Part shown: piece after piece, positions 16,342 to 20,707 of the stretch
Layout of the letters: every line of letters starts with the position of its first letter
Position numbering within the stretch: position 1 is the first letter of the stretch
Origin: Pelotomaculum sp. UBA3103
Lineage (GTDB): Bacteria; Bacillota; Desulfotomaculia; Desulfotomaculales; Pelotomaculaceae
Direction: 5' to 3'
Length of the DNA: 20,707 bases
Assembly: GCA_002365855.1 (NCBI GenBank)
Contig: DFAP01000132.1
Location: forward strand, 1 to 20,707
The notes under the pieces: model-generated
The model's input: only the letters and a program-made list of their open reading frames with translations
The model's database searches: none
Told to the model about the DNA's origin: nothing
Program-made: the position numbers and the translations under genes

Positions 16342-18542
16342 ATGGAATTACAATCAATAAAGTGCTCAAGAGAATAGATGCTATTTCTGAAGGTGTAGAT
16401 GAACTTCTACGTATTGTTTGGATCAATCAAGATGGTCGTTTTGCCCAGTATGTCTCGTTATCCATAGGTGTAGCAATGCCGCACCCGATCAGAGTTTCAG
16501 ATATTCAATTCGCATTAGAGAACGGATTTATGGCTAACGGGGATGATCCATTTGCCCGTGTTGTTGATGAAAGTGAAATCCCTGAAAGCTATAAATTGAT
16601 ACGTGAACGCAAATGGCAAATTGTTACATATGTGTGGGACAAGAATAGGGAACGAGCTTTATTAAAAAAGGAACGGCCTAAATTATTTGAAGAAGCTGCG
16701 AAAATATTTGATGTGCATCCCATGGATGTGAGGAGGACTATGTCGCGTTTCTGGCAGAGAGGCATGGTTCCCAATGCTCTACTTCCTGATTTTGATAAAA
16801 GAGGTTCGAAGGGCATACAGAAGGCTGATACAACGAGCAAGAGAGGTCGCCCCAGGGAAAGAGTTGGAGCCGATGCAGAAATACCAGGCATCAATATTAC
16901 GGAGGACGTAAAGGACAAGATTCGCGAGTCAATAGCTATATATTATTTAAGTAAAAGTAAGCCGACCGTAAAGGATACATACAATCAAATGCTTTCGCGT
17001 TATTTTTCGGATAACAGCTACAAGAACGGAGAAAAAAAGTCCATTATCTGGGAGGCAGACCGGATACCTTCCTATCATCAGTTTTATTATTGGTTAAGAC
17101 AATTTACAAATACCAAAGATAATATCTTAGGCCGGGAAGGCGAGCGGGAATTCGCTCTGAGATATCGTGAACTGCTTGGCGATACAACCGCTGAAGCTTT
17201 CGGCCCGGGATTCAAATACCAAATTGACGCCACAATTGCCGATGTGTATCTGGTCAGTAAAGTCAACCCTAAATACATTATAGGACGTCCTGTCTTGTAT
17301 TTGGTTATAGATGTGTTTTCGCGTATGGTAGTTGGCATGTATGCAGGTATTGAGGGGCCGTCATGGGTTGGAGCGATGATGGCGTTTGACAATATTGTGG
17401 CTGACAAAGTGGAGTTTTGCAAGCAGTATGATATCAAAATCAGGTCTGAAGATTGGCCGTCGAGTCTTTTGCCGGAAAGGCTGCTGGCAGACCGGGGGGA
17501 ATTTGAGGGCATTTGCCCTGAGTCAATAATAAGAAATCTTGGTATCACAATTGAAAACACTCCGCCATACAGGGGAGATTTGAAAGGTATAGTAGAACGG
17601 CACTTCCGTACTACCAATGACAGGATAAAACGGCGCTTACCTGGAGCGGTGAAAAAAGCGGTCAGAGAGCGTGGCGAGGCTGACTACAGGTTGGATGCAC
17701 AACTCAATATAGAAGATTTTATCAAGGTAATGATACATGAGGTAATAAGGCACAACACCAGCGTAATGGAGCAATATTCCAAGTCAATGCTTGAGATTAG
17801 TGACAGTGTCCGATCGGTGCCTGTTAAGATATGGGATTGGGGTGTTAAAAATCGCAGGTGCGGTTTTGTAGCTCGCGATCGTGATTTTGTGAGGCTTTCA
17901 TTGATGCCAAGGGAAAAAGCGACTATCACGCGTGAAGGAATCAAATTTCACGGAATTTACTATAGCTGTGACATGGCAATCAGGGAGGGCTGGTTTATCA
18001 ATCCAAAAAGGACATCTCTACAAGTAGCCTATGATCCAAGGCGGCTTGATCATATTTATATTCCAGATATATCAGGCAAGGGCTATACGAAATGCTTCCC
18101 CGTGGCTAATTCCAAGAAATTTGGTAGCATGTCATATGATGATTACGTTATGCTGCAGAAGTATCTGGAAGAAGAAAAGGCTTCACTGAAAGCAAGCAAG
18201 ACGCAGCGTGAAATTGACACTGACGGAGAAATACAAAAAATTGTTCGTCAAGCCAAGAAGAGAGCAGAAACCTGTGAACAGGGTGACATGTGCAAGACCG
18301 AAAAGCTGCGGAATATTAGAAGTAACAGGGCGGTTGAACGGGAATTGCGTCATGATGAAGAAGGATTTGAATTGGGATCAGAACAGACAGGTAAAAAGGA
18401 CGATAACAGGCAGCAGAGTAAAGAGGCTGAAATTGTTGCTTTTACTGAGGGAAAGAAGAGAAAGACACAAAGTGACTATGAAGATGAAATCCTCGATTTG
18501 TTGAAACGTAAAGGGGATGAGAAGCTTGGTGGGAAAAAATAG
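16338..18542 (+). CDS. tnsB: TnsB-like DDE transposase
   Basis: This is the recombinase of Tn7-type elements. It binds the end repeats, cleaves the 3' ends and joins them to target DNA. The 734-aa protein has an N-terminal DNA-binding region (about 1-260), then the retroviral-integrase-like core. The triad reads D297 (YQIDAT), D385 (LLADRGE) and E420 (IVERHF). The spacings D-87-D-34-E equal those of Tn7 TnsB D273/D361/E396. A beta-barrel domain follows (FVRLSLMPREKATITREGI). The last about 110 residues are highly charged; in Tn7 the C-terminal tail contacts TnsC. ATG overlaps the tnsA stop (ATGA). The triad looks fully active. Confidence 0.95.
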   Translation: MNGITINKVLKRIDAISEGVDELLRIVWINQDGRFAQYVSLSIGVAMPHPIRVSDIQFALENGFMANGDDPFARVVDESEIPESYKLIRERKWQIVTYVWDKNRERALLKKERPKLFEEAAKIFDVHPMDVRRTMSRFWQRGMVPNALLPDFDKRGSKGIQKADTTSKRGRPRERVGADAEIPGINITEDVKDKIRESIAIYYLSKSKPTVKDTYNQMLSRYFSDNSYKNGEKKSIIWEADRIPSYHQFYYWLRQFTNTKDNILGREGEREFALRYRELLGDTTAEAFGPGFKYQIDATIADVYLVSKVNPKYIIGRPVLYLVIDVFSRMVVGMYAGIEGPSWVGAMMAFDNIVADKVEFCKQYDIKIRSEDWPSSLLPERLLADRGEFEGICPESIIRNLGITIENTPPYRGDLKGIVERHFRTTNDRIKRRLPGAVKKAVRERGEADYRLDAQLNIEDFIKVMIHEVIRHNTSVMEQYSKSMLEISDSVRSVPVKIWDWGVKNRRCGFVARDRDFVRLSLMPREKATITREGIKFHGIYYSCDMAIREGWFINPKRTSLQVAYDPRRLDHIYIPDISGKGYTKCFPVANSKKFGSMSYDDYVMLQKYLEEEKASLKASKTQREIDTDGEIQKIVRQAKKRAETCEQGDMCKTEKLRNIRSNRAVERELRHDEEGFELGSEQTGKKDDNRQQSKEAEIVAFTEGKKRKTQSDYEDEILDLLKRKGDEKLGGKK

Positions 18543-20091
18543 TGTTGTTGCAGATTTTTATGTTCTGGTGGGCGATAAGGTTTCTAAACCAGAATACAAA
18601 AAGCAGTTGCTATCAGAGTACAATGGGAATCCACTGATAGAGGCGCTTCCACCAATATTTAGTAAGAATAATGTACTCACAGAGCATATAAAGTATCCGG
18701 AAGTACCTGATAGTATAGACCAAATTCCTGCTGAAATCAGATATCAGATGCTGCAAAGAATCAAGGAATTTTATTTGCCGCCAGTTGAATTTGTTGATAT
18801 TGAACGCCGGTTATCATCATTGGTTAGAATGGGATATACTGCACGTAACCCTGTCAAAAATAAAAAGTTTATAAATATGTTACAGAAAATCAATGATGTA
18901 AAATTGCTTGCTGATGAAGAAAAGGTTACTCTTTTGGCTAATCTACAGGCGCCAAATAGAACTTCAGCTTCCAGCTTTAGCGTCATTGGAGTTTCTGGAA
19001 TAGGCAAGACTACGGCTATAGAAAAAATACTATTAATGTACCCACAGGTAATTTATCATTCCAGTTACAACGACGAGCCATTTACCCGCACACAACTTGT
19101 ATGGCTGAAAATAGATTGTCCATATGATGGCTCTCTGAAAACGCTCTGCCGCAGTTTTTTTTCAGCAGTAGATAATGTACTTGGCACTACAAATTACTTC
19201 CAGAAATACGGCAATCCAAGAAATTCAACAGCATTGATGATGGTACACATGGCCTATGTAGCAGCTTTGCATAGCATTGGTATTTTCATTATTGATGAGA
19301 TTCAGCACTTGCTGGCGCCAAAAGTTAACTCAGAAGAAATGCTTAATTTTTTTGTAACACTGGTTAACACAATAGGTGTGCCGGTATTTTATATAGGTAC
19401 ATACAAGGCTATGAAGATATTAAACAGGGATTTTCGCCAGGCTCGCCGCATTGGTACGGAAGGCGTACTTATGTGGGATAGGATGAAAAGAGATAGAAAA
19501 TGGAGTACGTTTATACAAGCGCTTTGGAAATTTCAATATTTAAATGAATATACAGAACTAACCGACAGCCTTGATAATACTATGTATTATTTATCCCAGG
19601 GTATAACATCAGTGGCGGTATCTATTTTTATGATTGCCCAGAAGAGGGCTATTGAACGGGAAGAATGTATCACCGAAAGATTGTTGCACGTTGTTTATGA
19701 CAACGAGCTTGCCATGATCAAGCCGATGCTCAATGCTCTTAGAAACAATAACATCCGTGATCTTGCAAAGTATGAGGATCTTGTTATTAATATCGACGAA
19801 TTGATGTTTAAAAGAACGCAAGAGAATGATGCGCAGGACATAATTACAGCTCTCGCTGCTCAGAAACAGGCAGGGCAAAGAATGAGCCAACGGGAGAGCG
19901 CCGAGCCGGATAATATGGCACTGACTGAAACGATTGCTGGCAAAAGTGACAAAGTCATACGGCTTAAGGTGTTTGCGAAGGATGACTTGCGCAAGTTACA
20001 CAATAAGGCAATAGAAAAGAAAGTAAATACCTATATGGTATTAAAAGATGCGGGGTATATCAAGGATCCGTTGAGAGAGTTGGTAGAGTAA
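18517..20091 (+). CDS. tnsC: TnsC-like AAA+ ATPase, target-selection regulator
   Basis: It assembles on target DNA with ATP, links the target selector (TnsD/TniQ) to TnsA-TnsB, and gives target immunity. The 524-aa protein has Walker A GVSGIGKT at residues 158-165 and Walker B FIIDEIQHL with D260-E261, followed by the sensor region (PVFYIGTYKAM) and a conserved Arg-rich stretch (FRQARRIG). The length is close to Tn7 TnsC (about 555 aa). The C-terminal about 100 residues are predicted helical and polar, where Tn7 TnsC binds TnsA. The ATG at 18517 lies inside tnsB, directly after AAAGGGG, which is too close for a Shine-Dalgarno. TTG 18526 or GTG 18529 may be the true start. Confidence 0.93.
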   Translation: MRSLVGKNSVVADFYVLVGDKVSKPEYKKQLLSEYNGNPLIEALPPIFSKNNVLTEHIKYPEVPDSIDQIPAEIRYQMLQRIKEFYLPPVEFVDIERRLSSLVRMGYTARNPVKNKKFINMLQKINDVKLLADEEKVTLLANLQAPNRTSASSFSVIGVSGIGKTTAIEKILLMYPQVIYHSSYNDEPFTRTQLVWLKIDCPYDGSLKTLCRSFFSAVDNVLGTTNYFQKYGNPRNSTALMMVHMAYVAALHSIGIFIIDEIQHLLAPKVNSEEMLNFFVTLVNTIGVPVFYIGTYKAMKILNRDFRQARRIGTEGVLMWDRMKRDRKWSTFIQALWKFQYLNEYTELTDSLDNTMYYLSQGITSVAVSIFMIAQKRAIEREECITERLLHVVYDNELAMIKPMLNALRNNNIRDLAKYEDLVINIDELMFKRTQENDAQDIITALAAQKQAGQRMSQRESAEPDNMALTETIAGKSDKVIRLKVFAKDDLRKLHNKAIEKKVNTYMVLKDAGYIKDPLRELVE

Positions 20092-20095
20092 GCAG

Positions 20096-20695
20096 ATGCT
20101 TGATTTTTTCACAGATCCTTACGAGGATGAAATATTATACAGTACTATAGCGAGGTATCACTATTATTCCGGCAATGTATCCATGCGCGAGACGCTGATA
20201 CAAGTATTTGGCGACCGCAATGCTTTACCGAGCATAGCTGTGCCATGCAGGCTTGAATACTTCGTCAGTCAACTTGTGAATGACATTTACACGCCGGAAT
20301 ACTTAATCCAGATGCATACCATACTGCCGTATTACCTGCCTTTTATGAATAAAAGGCGGAAAGAACGGGTGCTGAAAACGGTTAACGGCAGCGGAGGAAA
20401 GGGACTTTTTACTCTTATCGGTATGGCGGCGGGGGGCATCTGCAGGAAATCAGGGCTGTGTTATTGTCCCCAATGTGCGGTTGAGGATATGAAACGATAT
20501 GGGGAAGCTTATTTTCACAGGCTTCACCAACTGGAGGGAGTATTTGTATGTGACAGGCATGGCTTTAACCTTAAGGAATATCCGGTGGCAAAAGAAAAGG
20601 TCAGCAGAATTCAGTTTGTTAGATTTGATTTTAAAGATGTAGGGCTGGATGAATTAGATGGCAATACAGAAAACCAGCATAATAATAAACAGTAG
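20096..20695 (+). CDS. tniQ: TniQ/TnsD-family target-selection protein, short form
   Basis: It has the TniQ fold of Tn7-type target selectors. The start LDFFTDPYEDEILYSTIARYH is typical of the family. A zinc-binding module follows: C124 and C127 in CPQC, the family hallmark YGEAYFHRLHQLEGVFVC, and C152/H155 in VCDRHGF. At 199 aa it ends about 45 residues after the zinc module in a polar Asn/Gln-rich tail, whereas glmS-reading TnsD of Tn7 has about 500 residues with a DNA-binding C-terminal half. It may be a genuine short TniQ, as in some CRISPR-associated transposons, or the front part of a broken tnsD. Only 12 bases follow; an ATG at 20698 in another frame could open the next gene. ATG 20096 is 4 bp after the tnsC stop. 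Confidence 0.88.
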   Translation: MLDFFTDPYEDEILYSTIARYHYYSGNVSMRETLIQVFGDRNALPSIAVPCRLEYFVSQLVNDIYTPEYLIQMHTILPYYLPFMNKRRKERVLKTVNGSGGKGLFTLIGMAAGGICRKSGLCYCPQCAVEDMKRYGEAYFHRLHQLEGVFVCDRHGFNLKEYPVAKEKVSRIQFVRFDFKDVGLDELDGNTENQHNNKQ

Positions 20696-20707
20696 TTATG
20701 CAGTTTC

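Larger units (their letters stand above)
15365..20707 (+). mobile_element. Tn7-like transposon, glmS-proximal (right) end, incomplete at window edge
   Basis: The element begins TGTGGG, the start of classical Tn7 ends, followed by tandem TnsB-type repeats and tnsA, tnsB, tnsC, tniQ reading away from glmS. This is the orientation and gene order of the Tn7 right end. Its DNA is AT-rich with different codon use from glmS and the other host genes. The opposite end and any cargo are not in the window. Confidence 0.93.

Noticed and set aside
15365..20707. CRISPR array or cas genes within the transposon.
   Set aside because: No regularly spaced repeats other than the TnsB-type end repeats, and no Cas-like protein in the visible part.

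Overview
The window looks like chromosomal DNA from a low-to-mid GC Firmicute of the Clostridia. A Peptococcaceae / Desulfotomaculum-Pelotomaculum type is my best guess, from the gene order, the Shine-Dalgarno-led genes with frequent TTG/GTG starts, the cdaA-cdaR-glmM-glmS neighbourhood and the glmS ribozyme. No database was searched, so the taxonomy is an inference.

Region 1 (about 1-9690) is a branched-chain amino acid operon, all on the + strand: ilvN, ilvC, ilvB, leuA, leuC, leuD, leuB, cimA. Most junctions overlap or abut; the exception is a 261-bp spacer between ilvC and ilvB bounded by 30-bp inverted repeats. Together the genes give acetohydroxyacid synthase (both subunits), ketol-acid reductoisomerase, the full leucine branch, and citramalate synthase, which feeds isoleucine synthesis from pyruvate and acetyl-CoA. 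A strong intrinsic terminator closes the operon.

Region 2 (9736-15339) holds the c-di-AMP cyclase cdaA, its partner cdaR, then glmM (with a consensus promoter) and glmS. glmS is preceded by a 514-bp leader carrying a glmS ribozyme and, unusually, an intrinsic terminator between ribozyme and gene. Diverged copies of a 7-bp-periodic GACGTCN repeat lie upstream of ilvN, in the ilvC-ilvB spacer, and inside the P1 hairpin of the ribozyme.

Region 3 (15365-20707, open at the right edge) is the glmS-proximal end of a Tn7-like transposon sitting exactly at attTn7. It starts with TGTGGG 25 nt after the glmS stop codon, followed by three abutting 20-bp putative TnsB sites, a promoter, and tnsA-tnsB-tnsC-tniQ. 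It is visibly more AT-rich than the host genes. TnsB has the canonical D-D-E triad with Tn7 spacing and TnsC has intact Walker motifs. TnsA, however, has Phe where Tn7 TnsA has catalytic Asp114, and that codon completes a perfect 24-bp palindrome, which suggests a template-switch mutation. The first TniQ-family protein is only 199 aa, with no room for the DNA-reading C-terminal half of TnsD. The glmS-homing factor, the cargo and the other transposon end should therefore lie beyond the window.
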